Assembly (NCBI RefSeq): GCF_002116635.1
Contig: NZ_LQPW01000178.1
Location: forward strand, 1-64,000
Reading direction: 5' to 3'
Length of the DNA: 64,000 bases
Source of the DNA: Mycobacterium szulgai
GTDB taxonomy: Bacteria; Actinomycetota; Actinomycetes; Mycobacteriales; Mycobacteriaceae
Shown here: positions 49,898-58,523 of the stretch, one piece after another
Numbering within the stretch: the first letter of the stretch is position 1
Layout of the letters: every line of letters starts with the position of its first letter
Program-made: the position numbers and the translations under genes
Notes under the pieces: model-generated
The model's database searches: none
What the model was told of the DNA's origin: nothing
What the model saw: only the letters and a program-made list of their open reading frames with translations

Positions 49898-49949
49898 CAC
49901 GAGCAACCGACCGACAACGGTCATCAACACCGACTACAGGAGAGGCACC

Positions 49950-50990
49950 ATGTCGCAAGCCCCGGACCGTGAGAAGGCTCTTGAACTGGCAATGGCCCAG
50001 ATCGAGAAGAGTTACGGCAAAGGATCGGTGATGCGCCTCGGTGACGAGGTGCGTCAACCCATTTCGGTCATTCCGACCGGATCCATCGCGCTGGATGTTG
50101 CCCTGGGCATCGGTGGTCTGCCGCGTGGCCGGGTCATCGAGATCTACGGCCCGGAATCCTCAGGTAAGACCACCGTGGCGCTGCATGCGGTGGCTAACGC
50201 CCAGGCCGCGGGCGGTGTCGCGGCGTTCATCGACGCCGAGCATGCGCTGGACCCCGAATACGCCAAAAGGCTCGGCGTCGACACCGATTCGCTGTTGGTC
50301 AGTCAGCCGGACACCGGTGAACAGGCGCTTGAGATCGCCGACATGTTGATCCGCTCGGGCGCGCTCGACATCGTGGTCATCGACTCGGTGGCCGCATTGG
50401 TGCCACGCGCGGAACTCGAAGGCGAGATGGGGGACAGCCATGTCGGGCTGCAGGCCCGGCTGATGAGCCAGGCGCTGCGGAAAATGACTGGTGCGCTGAA
50501 CAATTCGGGCACCACGGCGATCTTCATTAACCAGCTCCGCGACAAGATCGGTGTGATGTTCGGCTCGCCGGAAACGACAACAGGTGGAAAGGCGCTGAAG
50601 TTCTACGCATCGGTGCGCATGGATGTGCGGCGGATCGAGACGCTCAAAGACGGCACCAATGCGGTCGGCAACCGCACCCGGGTCAAGATCGTCAAGAACA
50701 AGGTGTCGCCGCCGTTCAAGCAGGCCGAGTTCGACATTCTCTACGGCAAAGGCATCAGTCGTGAGGGCTCGCTGATCGATATGGGTGTGGATCAGGGCTT
50801 CATCCGTAAGTCCGGTGCCTGGTTCACCTACGAGGGCGAGCAGCTCGGCCAGGGCAAGGAGAACGCACGCAACTTCTTGATGGAGAACGCCGATGTGGCC
50901 AACGAGATCGAGAAAAAGATCAAGGAAAAACTCGGCATTGGTGCGGTGGTAACCGATGACGGCGTCCTGCCCGCCCCCGTCGACTTCTGA
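49950..50990 (+). CDS. recA: Recombinase RecA (no intein)
   Basis: 346-residue RecA of ordinary length. Walker A is GPESSGKTT; Walker B region is LDIVVIDSVAAL; the L2 loop contains INQLRDKIGVMFG. ATG 49950. In H37Rv an intein interrupts the protein after K251; here the sequence runs straight through K251-V252 (VKNKVSPPFKQ), and the residue after the site is Val rather than the Cys needed by the Mtu intein. Regulation is by the SOS box and RecA-NDp promoter upstream. recX overlaps its 3' end by 35 bp. Confidence 0.98.
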   Translation: MSQAPDREKALELAMAQIEKSYGKGSVMRLGDEVRQPISVIPTGSIALDVALGIGGLPRGRVIEIYGPESSGKTTVALHAVANAQAAGGVAAFIDAEHALDPEYAKRLGVDTDSLLVSQPDTGEQALEIADMLIRSGALDIVVIDSVAALVPRAELEGEMGDSHVGLQARLMSQALRKMTGALNNSGTTAIFINQLRDKIGVMFGSPETTTGGKALKFYASVRMDVRRIETLKDGTNAVGNRTRVKIVKNKVSPPFKQAEFDILYGKGISREGSLIDMGVDQGFIRKSGAWFTYEGEQLGQGKENARNFLMENADVANEIEKKIKEKLGIGAVVTDDGVLPAPVDF

Positions 50991-51474
50991 GCCGTCCCGC
51001 GACGAGCAGGCGCGGGCGTTATGCCTGCGCCTGCTCACCGCGAGATCGAGGACCCGAGCCGAATTAGCAGCTCAACTCGCAAAACGTGGATACCCCGACG
51101 ACATCAGGAATCGGGTGCTCGATCGGCTCGCGGCCGTCGGCTTGGTTGACGACACCGACTTCGCCGAACAGTGGGTGTCCTCGCGACGGGCAAACGCTGG
51201 CAAGAGCAAACGCGCGCTGGCTGCTGAATTGCACACCAAAGGCGTCGACGACGAGGTGATCACCGCGGTGCTGGGCGGGATCGACGCTGGGGCTGAGCGG
51301 GCACGAGCTGAGCAGCTGGTACGGGTCAGACTGCGACGGGAGGCACTGGGCGACGAAGCGAAGGTAAGCCGGCGGCTGGTGGCGATGCTGGCGCGGCGCG
51401 GGTACAGCCAGAATGTGGCCTGTGAGGTAGTGATTGCCGAGCTGGCCGCCGAACGGGAGCGGCGACGGGTCTGA
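50956..51474 (+). CDS. recX: RecA regulatory protein RecX
   Basis: 172-residue RecX that inhibits RecA filament extension. It is helical and basic, with repeats such as QLAKRGYPDDIRNRVLDRLA and the C-terminal MLARRGYSQNVACEVVIAEL. ATG 50956 overlaps the recA 3' end by 35 bp, as in M. tuberculosis, which couples its translation to recA. The two genes found between recX and miaB in H37Rv (Rv2735c and Rv2734) are absent here. Confidence 0.96.
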   Translation: MTASCPPPSTSEPSRDEQARALCLRLLTARSRTRAELAAQLAKRGYPDDIRNRVLDRLAAVGLVDDTDFAEQWVSSRRANAGKSKRALAAELHTKGVDDEVITAVLGGIDAGAERARAEQLVRVRLRREALGDEAKVSRRLVAMLARRGYSQNVACEVVIAELAAERERRRV

Positions 51475-51539
51475 CTAGCTGCGATGGTGGCGACCCGCGG
51501 CCCGCGGCTCCGCCGCGCTTGCGATCGCCACTAGCTGCG
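51474..51539. repeat. Small intergenic element flanked by a 10-bp direct repeat
   Basis: ACTAGCTGCG occurs at 51474-51483 and again at 51530-51539. Between the copies lie GTGGCGA (51487-51493) and its complement TCGCCAC (51525-51531), plus a GC-rich palindrome CCGCGGCCCGCGG. The element begins on the last base of recX and fills most of the gap to miaB. Confidence 0.6.
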
Positions 51540-51578
51540 GATTAATCGACTGCCCCAGGTCAGCCGTACCATGGGCCC

Positions 51579-53090
51579 GTGACTTCGACGGTGACCCAAG
51601 ACTCTGCCGCCCCGGCGGCGTCGGCTTTGGGGCGCACCTATCAAGTTCGCACCTACGGCTGCCAGATGAACGTCCACGACTCCGAGCGGCTCGCCGGCCT
51701 ACTGGAAGCCGCCGGCTATCAGCGGGCCGCTGACGGCACCGACGCAGATGTGGTGGTCTTCAACACCTGCGCCGTCCGAGAGAACGCCGACAACAAGCTG
51801 TACGGCAACCTGAGTCATCTGGCTCCGCGCAAACGCAGCAATCCCGAGATGCAAATCGCCGTCGGCGGTTGCCTGGCACAGAAAGACCGCGAGGCAGTGC
51901 TGCACAGGGCGCCATGGGTCGATGTTGTCTTCGGCACCCACAACATCGGCTCGCTGCCCACGCTGCTCGACCGGGCCCGGCACAACAAGGCTGCCCAGGT
52001 GGAAATCGCTGAAGCGCTGCAGCAGTTTCCGTCGTCGCTGCCGAGTGCGCGTGAATCTGCCTATGCCGCTTGGGTTTCCATTTCGGTTGGCTGCAACAAC
52101 AGCTGCACCTTTTGCATAGTGCCGTCGCTGCGCGGTAAAGAGGTCGACCGCTGTCCGGACGACATCCTCGACGAAGTGCGGTCATTGGTGAACGAAGGGG
52201 TACTCGAGGTCACCCTGCTCGGCCAGAACGTCAACGCCTACGGCGTGTCATTCGCCGACCCCGCATTGCCGCGCGACCGGGGCGCGTTCGCCGAGCTGCT
52301 ACGAGCCTGCGGACGCATAGACGGGCTGGAGCGCGTCCGATTCACCTCGCCACACCCGGCGGAGTTCACCGACGACGTCATCGAGGCGATGGCGCAGACG
52401 CCCAACGTCTGCCCGGCCCTGCACATGCCGCTGCAGTCCGGATCGGACCGGGTGCTGCGCGCAATGCGACGGTCCTACCGAGCCGAGCGGTATCTCGGCA
52501 TTATCGACCGGGTGCGGGCGGCTATGCCGCACGCCGCCATCACCACCGATCTGATCGTGGGATTTCCCGGTGAGACCGAGGAGGACTTCTCGGCGACCCT
52601 GGACGTGGTGGCGCAGGCCCGGTTCGCGGCCGCGTTCACCTTCCAATACTCCCAGCGCCCGGGCACGCCGGCGGCCATACTCGACGGGCAACTGCCGAAA
52701 GCTGTTGTGCAGGAACGCTATGAACGATTGATCGAGTTGCAGGAGCGGATCTCGCTGGAGGCCAACAGAGCCGTCGTCGGGCAGGCAGTCGAACTGCTCG
52801 TCGCCACCGGCGAAGGACGCAAGGACACTCGCTCCGCACGCATGAGCGGGCGGGCCCGCGACGGCCGACTGGTCCACTTCGCCGCTGACCAGAAGGTGCG
52901 TCCCGGCGATATCATCACGGTGGCGGTCACCGACGCCGCGCCACACCATCTCATTGCCGACGCCGGCATCCTGACCCACCGCCGCACCCGAGCTGGCGAC
53001 GCGTACGCGGCCGGGCAGCGACCGCGAGGTGTCGGTCTGGGCATGCCCGGCGTCGGACAGCCCGTCAACACCGCCGGAGGATGTACATGA
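51579..53090 (+). CDS. miaB: tRNA-2-methylthio-N6-dimethylallyladenosine synthase
   Basis: 503-residue radical-SAM methylthiotransferase that adds the methylthio group to i6A37 of tRNA. The N-terminal UPF0004 cluster uses TYGCQMN, FNTCAVRE and GGCLAQ. The radical-SAM cluster is C172-x3-C176-x2-C179 (VGCNNSCTFC). A C-terminal TRAM domain follows. GTG 51579. miaA, which makes the substrate modification, is at 58520, so both genes are in the window. The next gene overlaps its stop. Confidence 0.96.
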   Translation: MTSTVTQDSAAPAASALGRTYQVRTYGCQMNVHDSERLAGLLEAAGYQRAADGTDADVVVFNTCAVRENADNKLYGNLSHLAPRKRSNPEMQIAVGGCLAQKDREAVLHRAPWVDVVFGTHNIGSLPTLLDRARHNKAAQVEIAEALQQFPSSLPSARESAYAAWVSISVGCNNSCTFCIVPSLRGKEVDRCPDDILDEVRSLVNEGVLEVTLLGQNVNAYGVSFADPALPRDRGAFAELLRACGRIDGLERVRFTSPHPAEFTDDVIEAMAQTPNVCPALHMPLQSGSDRVLRAMRRSYRAERYLGIIDRVRAAMPHAAITTDLIVGFPGETEEDFSATLDVVAQARFAAAFTFQYSQRPGTPAAILDGQLPKAVVQERYERLIELQERISLEANRAVVGQAVELLVATGEGRKDTRSARMSGRARDGRLVHFAADQKVRPGDIITVAVTDAAPHHLIADAGILTHRRTRAGDAYAAGQRPRGVGLGMPGVGQPVNTAGGCT

Positions 53091-53680
53091 TGAGCAACGA
53101 CCACGACACCGAACACATCGCCGCCCTGCGCGGCGAAATTGAGGCCGCCGAGCGCCGCGTGGCGCGTGAGATCGACCCCGGCGCAAGGGCTCTCGTCGTC
53201 GCAATCCTGGTATTTGTGCTGCTGGGATCGTTTGTGTTGCCGCACACCGGAAGCGTGCGCGGGTGGGACGTGCTGTTCGGCACCCATGGTGCGGCCGCGG
53301 CCGCGGTGGCGCTGCCCTCGCGGGTCTTCGAGTGGCTGGCGCTGCTGTTCGGCGTTGGCTTCTCGATGCTGGCGCTGACGACTCGGCGCTGGGCGGTGGC
53401 CTGGGTAGCGCTGGCGGGTTCGGCGCTGGCCAGCGCTACCGGATTGTTAGCAGTGTGGTCGCGCCAAACGGTCGCGGTGGGTCATCCTGGCCCGGGCTTC
53501 GGCCTAATCGTGTCGTGGATCACCGTGATGGTGCTGACCTTTCACTGGGCGCGGGTGGTCTGGCAGCGCACCATCGTGCAGCTGGCGGCCGAGGAGCAGC
53601 GCCGGCGAATCGTCGCGCAGCAACAGTCGATGACGCTGCTGGACGGCCTGCCTACCACCGACGACAACGGCGGCCGCTAA
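53087..53680 (+). CDS. Conserved membrane protein (Rv2732c-like)
   Basis: 197-residue membrane protein with about four hydrophobic segments between residues 35 and 155 (for example LVVAILVFVLLGSFVLP) and a charged cytoplasmic C-terminus (EEQRRRIVAQQQS). Three ATGs are available; 53087 is 6 bases from GGAGG (53076-53080) and overlaps the miaB stop, while 53081 sits too close to it and 53090 is also possible. It matches H37Rv Rv2732c in position. Function unknown. Confidence 0.85.
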   Translation: MMSNDHDTEHIAALRGEIEAAERRVAREIDPGARALVVAILVFVLLGSFVLPHTGSVRGWDVLFGTHGAAAAAVALPSRVFEWLALLFGVGFSMLALTTRRWAVAWVALAGSALASATGLLAVWSRQTVAVGHPGPGFGLIVSWITVMVLTFHWARVVWQRTIVQLAAEEQRRRIVAQQQSMTLLDGLPTTDDNGGR

Positions 53681-55179
53681 GACCGGCGAGTCAGCGCGTC
53701 GGCGGCAGCTTCGGCCCACTGTCGCCACTGTTCTGCGTTAGCCCTGGCCTCCTCTGCCTCTTTGGTCCGGCCGGCCGCGGCCGCCTTGGCGGCCTGTTGT
53801 TCGAATTGCTCGGCGCGGGTGCGGAATTGTTCGGCGCGGGCCTGGGCCTGCGGATCGGACCAATCCGACTCACCGGCATCGCGGACCTTCTTCTCAATCG
53901 CGCGCAGCCGCCGTTCCAAGTCGGCCGATCTTTCCCTGGGGACCTTGCCGATCGCGTCCCACTTATCAGCAATCGACCGCAGCGCAGCTCTGGCTGCGTC
54001 GTGATTGCTGGTGTCGAGCTTTTCCGCCTCGGCAAGTAGCGCCTCTTTGGCGGCGGCGTTGGCCCGCAACTCGGCGTCCTTCTCCGCTGTGGCGGCGTTA
54101 CGAGCCGTGAAGAACACATCCTGCGCGGCCTTGAATCGGCGCCACAGGGCGTCGTCGACATCTCTGCTCGCGCGGCCAGCCGCCTTCCATTCGGTCAGGA
54201 GTTTGCGGAATTCCGCGCTGGTGGCGGTCCAGTCGGTCGAATCGGACAGCTCTTCGGCCCGCCGGCAAAGCCGTTCCTTGGACTGCCGGACGCCCGATCG
54301 CTCGCGGTCCAAATCGGCGAAGTGAGATCCGCGCCGCCGGTTGAAGGTGTCCCGGGCCGCTGAATAGCGCTTCCACAGTGCGTCGTCGACCTTGCGATCC
54401 AGACCGCTGATCGTCTTCCACTCATCCAGGATTGCCCGAAGCCGGTCACCGGCCGTCTTCCATTGGGTCGAGTCGGCGGCCAGCTCCTCGGCCTCGACGG
54501 CCAGCGCTTCCTTGCGTGCAGTCTGGGCGGCTCGATGCTCTTCGCGTTTGGAGCGATCCGCTGCCGCAATGGCATCGGCGTGGTCACACAAGCCGCTCAA
54601 CCGGGCGGCCAGCGAGTCGACATCGCCCAGCACGCACGCCGTCGGCAGCGTTTCGGCCAGTGCCAGAGCATTGGCCTTGATCTTGCGGGCATCGCCGGTC
54701 CCGGAAGCCAGCCGCTCTTCCATCAGGGTGATCTCGGTGCTGAGGTCGTCGAATCGGCGGCCGAAATGCGCGAACGCGGCTTCGGGGTCGCCAGCTTGCC
54801 AGGAGCCGATGACGCGCTCGCCGGCCGAACTGATCAGCCACACCGTGCCGTCGTGGTCGACGCGTCCGAACCGGTGCGGATCGCTGACCCGGGGCGCTGC
54901 GACCGGATGGGCGGAGGGGCGTGGCACCGGCCGCGGACCGGGACGCGGTCCCGGGCGTGGGATGGGCCCTGATACGGGCCCCGCAGCGGGCCCAGGCTCT
55001 GCAGCGGGCCCAGGCTCTGGAGCGGGCCCAGGCTCTGCAGCGGGCACTGGCTCTGGAGCGGGCACTGGCTCTGGAGCGGGCACTGACTCTGACGCGGGCC
55101 CTGACTCTGAGGCGGGCCCTGACACCGGCCCCTGCACTGGCCCGGATGAGTCGCTGCTGTTGGTCTGGTCAGCCGTCAT
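53677..55179 (-). CDS. DUF349 protein with N-terminal repeat tail (Rv2731-like)
   Basis: 500-residue protein. Residues ~21-68 are an imperfect six-residue tandem repeat (VPAPEP, GPAAEP), followed by a Pro/Arg stretch. Three to four DUF349 helical repeats fill the rest (TQWKTAGDRLRAILDEWKTI, DALWKRYSAARDTFNRRRG). It is longer than the H37Rv protein I recall (about 450), mainly because of the repeat tail. ATG 55179. Its stop overlaps the convergent Rv2732c-like stop by 4 bp. DUF349 proteins are linked to ribosome or nucleic-acid functions, but the role here is unknown. Confidence 0.9.
   Translation of the reverse strand: MTADQTNSSDSSGPVQGPVSGPASESGPASESVPAPEPVPAPEPVPAAEPGPAPEPGPAAEPGPAAGPVSGPIPRPGPRPGPRPVPRPSAHPVAAPRVSDPHRFGRVDHDGTVWLISSAGERVIGSWQAGDPEAAFAHFGRRFDDLSTEITLMEERLASGTGDARKIKANALALAETLPTACVLGDVDSLAARLSGLCDHADAIAAADRSKREEHRAAQTARKEALAVEAEELAADSTQWKTAGDRLRAILDEWKTISGLDRKVDDALWKRYSAARDTFNRRRGSHFADLDRERSGVRQSKERLCRRAEELSDSTDWTATSAEFRKLLTEWKAAGRASRDVDDALWRRFKAAQDVFFTARNAATAEKDAELRANAAAKEALLAEAEKLDTSNHDAARAALRSIADKWDAIGKVPRERSADLERRLRAIEKKVRDAGESDWSDPQAQARAEQFRTRAEQFEQQAAKAAAAGRTKEAEEARANAEQWRQWAEAAADALTRRS
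54976..55119. repeat. 18-bp coding minisatellite (about 8 units)
   Basis: Eight tandem 18-bp units encode GPASES/VPAPEP/GPAAEP-type hexapeptides at residues 21-68 of the DUF349 protein. Units differ by point changes, and several are almost identical at DNA level, so copy number could vary between strains. Confidence 0.85.
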
Positions 55180-55546
55180 GCGCTCGTCACCTACCCTTCG
55201 CGCGGCGATATCCCGCGCCCCTGCCGCGCGAAGCGGCACCTATGGATTGGCCGGACCCGTCCCGCTATCGGTCCGCCAACCGGCTCCAACAGTATTCAAG
55301 CAGCTAGCAGGTTCCCGTGCTGCTACCTTCGCCGCTTCGATGGCTTCAGAGACTGCGTGCGCTATCGCCGGTGCATTTTTCGGCTGCGGATCCGACGGCA
55401 AAGCGCGACACCGCGGGCGAAGCAAACTTTTCTAGCAGAAACGCCCGTAGTGATGCTGAACCAGCGCACACGAGTCATTATTGAACAACTGCTTAACTCG
55501 AGGTTTACCCGACTACGCCCGGTGGGCGGTCGGAGGAAGATCAGCT
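55180..55546. other. Gene-free divergent region between the DUF349 gene and the first DMT-like gene
   Basis: This 367-bp stretch holds no supported gene. It contains a hairpin with 11-bp arms (55196-55206 and 55223-55233) 16 bp before the DUF349 start, so it would sit in that gene's 5' untranslated region. The half nearer 55547 is less GC-rich and probably holds the promoter for the DMT-like gene, with GGAGGA at 55532-55537 as ribosome binding site. Confidence 0.6.
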
Positions 55547-56464
55547 ATGGCCAAAGTTGAGGTCGCGACGTTGCTCGCACTGGGCGCAGCGCTGATGGCC
55601 GGCATTGGATATGTGGTCTTACAGCGGTCCGCCCAGCAAGTCACCACCGAAGCGGTCGGACACTTCACGTTGTTCCATCTCTCCCTGCGGCATCTGCAGT
55701 GGTGGCTGGGCAGCCTGGCGGCGCTGTTCAGCTTCACGCTGCAGGCCATCGCTCTGACGATGGGCTCGGTAGTGCTGGTCCAGTCGCTGCAGGCCACGGC
55801 GCTGCTGTTTGCGCTGCCGATAGATGCTCGCCTCACCCACCACCGGTGTACGGCCAGGGAATGGATGTGGGCGGTATTGCTGGCCGGCGCGGTCGCGACG
55901 ATCGTGATGGCCGGCGATCCATCGGCCGGCCACGCGCGGGCCCCCTGGCCGGCATGGGCCGTGGTCGCCGCGGTGATGGTTCCGCTGCTGGTCGTCTGTG
56001 TTGTCGCGGCGCGGTTCGCTTCGGGTCCCTTGTCCGCGGTGCTGTTGGCACTTGCGTCAGCCGCCGCGCTTGCGGTGTTCACGGTGCTGACCAAGGGAGT
56101 GATGGCTGAGTTCGGAACGGGCTTCGCGACACTGTTTCGGGCGCCGGAGTTTTACGCCTGGGTCGTGGTGCTGCCGATCGGGCTGATGCTGCAGCAATCG
56201 TCGTTGCGGGCTGGGGCGCTGACGGCCTCGTTGCCGACGATAACGGTGGCCAGGCCGGTGATTGCGTCGCTGCTCGGCGTCACGCTGCTTGGCGAGGTTG
56301 TGCACGCCGGTGAGGGACAGGTGTTGACGCTGGCCGCCGCGGTGATAGTCGTCGTCGCCGCGACCGTGGCGCTGGCGCGCGACGAGGCCGCGATGATGGC
56401 CCCGCCTCCCGACGGCCGAAGTCACCGGCCCGCTCGCGGTGTCTTAGCTGAACCTGCCGCCTAA
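55547..56464 (+). CDS. DMT-superfamily-like membrane protein, first of tandem pair (Rv2729c-like)
   Basis: 305-residue protein with about ten hydrophobic segments in the arrangement of EamA/DMT transporters. It begins MAKVEVATLLALGAALMAGI and includes LQSLQATALLFALPIDARL and a hydrophilic tail. ATG 55547 is 9 bases after GGAGGA. It shares many segments with the next gene (for example KVE at the start, TALLFALPI, FRAGALTASLPT-like RAGALTASLPTITVARP), so the pair arose by tandem duplication. Function and substrate are unknown. Confidence 0.85.
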   Translation: MAKVEVATLLALGAALMAGIGYVVLQRSAQQVTTEAVGHFTLFHLSLRHLQWWLGSLAALFSFTLQAIALTMGSVVLVQSLQATALLFALPIDARLTHHRCTAREWMWAVLLAGAVATIVMAGDPSAGHARAPWPAWAVVAAVMVPLLVVCVVAARFASGPLSAVLLALASAAALAVFTVLTKGVMAEFGTGFATLFRAPEFYAWVVVLPIGLMLQQSSLRAGALTASLPTITVARPVIASLLGVTLLGEVVHAGEGQVLTLAAAVIVVVAATVALARDEAAMMAPPPDGRSHRPARGVLAEPAA

Positions 56465-56795
56465 CGCGCTGGTGCGGTAACGAATCGGGATCACCGCCGG
56501 GCCGGGCGAGCGGGAACCGCCGGCTGCCCGGTACTGTGGCGGAACAGGTTCAATCGGGGGGTTGGGCACTCGGAGGCTATGCGTCGGCCGGTCGTTGGTG
56601 GCGTGCCGTTTTGGGCCCAGGCTTCCCACAGCTATTACATAGCTCGTTACAGGTGCCGCATAGGTTGGTGGGGAAATATCTATCGAGACCGTACGCAGCG
56701 CCATAAAGTGGTCGGTGAACTGCCGGCGAATAATTGGTGCATAGACAGCTGCAGCGGGGGAACGCTGGCGGGACGCAGGGAATCGAGGGTCGCCA
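56465..56795. other. Gene-free region between the two DMT-like paralogues
   Basis: This 331-bp stretch contains no supported coding sequence. Its middle part (about 56620-56720) is A+T-richer than neighbours and could hold the promoter of the second paralogue. A short reading frame of 76 codons across 56579-56809 has neither conserved features nor a good start and overlaps the real gene. Confidence 0.55.
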
Positions 56796-57788
56796 ATGTC
56801 GAAGGTTGAAATCGCCGCGATAATCGCCCTATTCGCGGCACTGGCATCCGCGATCGGCGACGTGATACGGCAACGCTCCGCGCATGAGATCACCGACAAG
56901 CCGGTGGGTCACCTCACCCTGTTCGGCATGTCGCTGCGCGACATGCGGTGGTGGATGGGCGGCGTCATGGCCGTTGTCAATTACAGCTTGCAGGCCTGCG
57001 CGCTGGCGTGGGCGTCGGTGATGCTGGTGACTTCACTACAGGTGACGGCGCTGCTCTTCGCGCTGCCGATCTACGCCAGGTTCGCCCATCACCGCATCAC
57101 ACGCTGGGAGTGGATGTGGGCCGTGGTGCTGGCCGGGGCTTTGGCCGTGGTCATCATCGTCGGCGACCCGACAGCCGGCCACCAGCGCGCGTCACTGAAC
57201 ACCTGGCTGATCGTGGCCGTGGTGATGGGTCCGGCATTGGTGTTGTGTGTGGTGGGGGCCAAGGTGTGGGCCGGTCGCCCGGTGGCGGCGGTGCTGTTGG
57301 CGATAGTTGCGGGCTCCTCGTTGGCTTTGTTCGCCGTGCTGACCAAGGGAATCGTCGAGGTCGCCGAAGACGGCCTGGGCGCGGCGGTGCGCGCGCCGGA
57401 ATTCATTCCGTGGATCTTCGCGGCTCTGGCCGGGATGATCTTCCAGCAGTCGGCGTTTCGGGCCGGTGCGCTGACCGCCTCACTGCCGACGATGACGGTG
57501 GTGAAGCCCGCGATGGCCACCATTCTCGGGGTAACCGTGCTCGCTGAGTCGCTCCAAGCCGATGGCCCCGAGGCGTTCGTCCTGGTCGCGGCCGTCGTGG
57601 TGGTGGTCGCAGCGACGGTGGCACTGGCCCGCGGCGAAGCTGCGACCATAGTCGCCGACACCGGCCAGGACCGGGCCGAAGCCAAGCGCGCAAAGCGGCT
57701 CCCGCCACCCTCCTCCGGCGGAGACGTCGGCGGTGCCGCGGAGCCGGTGGTAGCAGGGGACCCGGTGTGGCGGCCGTCCTCGGCTTGA
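56796..57788 (+). CDS. DMT-superfamily-like membrane protein, second of tandem pair
   Basis: 330-residue paralogue of the preceding protein with about ten membrane segments (MSKVEIAAIIALFAALASAI; TALLFALPIYARFAHHRIT; FRAGALTASLPTMTVVKPAM). Its C-terminal tail is longer, hydrophilic and rich in Lys/Arg/Gly. ATG 56796. The two copies are separated by a 331-bp gene-free gap, so each may have its own promoter. H37Rv has a single gene here as far as I recall (Rv2729c). Confidence 0.85.
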   Translation: MSKVEIAAIIALFAALASAIGDVIRQRSAHEITDKPVGHLTLFGMSLRDMRWWMGGVMAVVNYSLQACALAWASVMLVTSLQVTALLFALPIYARFAHHRITRWEWMWAVVLAGALAVVIIVGDPTAGHQRASLNTWLIVAVVMGPALVLCVVGAKVWAGRPVAAVLLAIVAGSSLALFAVLTKGIVEVAEDGLGAAVRAPEFIPWIFAALAGMIFQQSAFRAGALTASLPTMTVVKPAMATILGVTVLAESLQADGPEAFVLVAAVVVVVAATVALARGEAATIVADTGQDRAEAKRAKRLPPPSSGGDVGGAAEPVVAGDPVWRPSSA

Positions 57789-57830
57789 TCAGCGGCTGAC
57801 TGCGTATCGGGGAGACGTTAGTTTGGTGGC

Positions 57831-58523
57831 GTGTTGAGCGCCATCGCAATCGTTCCGTGTGCGCCGGTGCTCGTCCCCGAACTCACCGGATCCGCCGCAA
57901 TCGAAATGGCCGAGCTCAGGGCCGCGGTGATCGCCGCGGCTGCCTGTCTGCCCGCCCGCTGGATTGCGATCGGGGTGGGCCACGCTGACGAAGTGGTGGG
58001 CGTCGACGGCGTCGGGACCTTCGCGGGATTCGGGGTCGACCTGCGGGTGCGGCTGGCGCCGCAAGCTTCCGGCGGCCCTGACGAGCCGGCCGAACTACCC
58101 CTGTGCGCGGTGATCGCCGCGTGGGTGCGCGGGCAGGCCCGGCCAGAAGCCAGCGCAGAGGTTCGCGTGTATGCCGGTGACGACCCCGATGCTGCGCTTG
58201 CCCGCGGTCGGCAGCTGCGCGCCGAGATCGACCGGGCGCCAGACCCGACCGGTGTCTTGATCGTGGCCGACGGGGTGAACACCCTGACACCCGCTGCCCC
58301 CGGCGGCTACGACCCGGCCAGCTCCGGTGCCCAGGCGGCCCTCGACGGCGCGCTGGCCAGCGGCGACGTCGCCGCATTGACCCAGCTTTCCCGACCAGTC
58401 CTCGGCCGGATGGCATTCCAGGTGCTTGCCGGCCTCACCGAACCCGGGCCCCGGTCGGCCAAAGAGCTTTATCGCGGAGCGCCGTACGGCGTGGGCTACT
58501 TCGCTGGTGTCTGGCAACCGTGA
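57831..58523 (+). CDS. Class III extradiol dioxygenase-like protein (Rv2728c-like)
   Basis: 230-residue protein of the LigB-like family that sits before miaA in mycobacteria. It shows AIAIVPCAPVLVPELTG at the start, GVLIVADGVNTLTPAAPGGYDP and RSAKELYRGAPYGVGYFAG. The metal-binding His pair of true dioxygenases is not obvious, so it may be non-catalytic. GTG 57831. Its stop overlaps miaA (GTGA). Confidence 0.78.
   Translation: MLSAIAIVPCAPVLVPELTGSAAIEMAELRAAVIAAAACLPARWIAIGVGHADEVVGVDGVGTFAGFGVDLRVRLAPQASGGPDEPAELPLCAVIAAWVRGQARPEASAEVRVYAGDDPDAALARGRQLRAEIDRAPDPTGVLIVADGVNTLTPAAPGGYDPASSGAQAALDGALASGDVAALTQLSRPVLGRMAFQVLAGLTEPGPRSAKELYRGAPYGVGYFAGVWQP

Noticed and set aside
51480..51578. 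tRNA gene between recX and miaB
   Set aside because: The inverted repeats do not form a cloverleaf, and no T-loop consensus is present.
56579..56809. 76-codon frame between the two DMT-like genes
   Set aside because: No conservation, poor start, overlaps the true start of the second paralogue.
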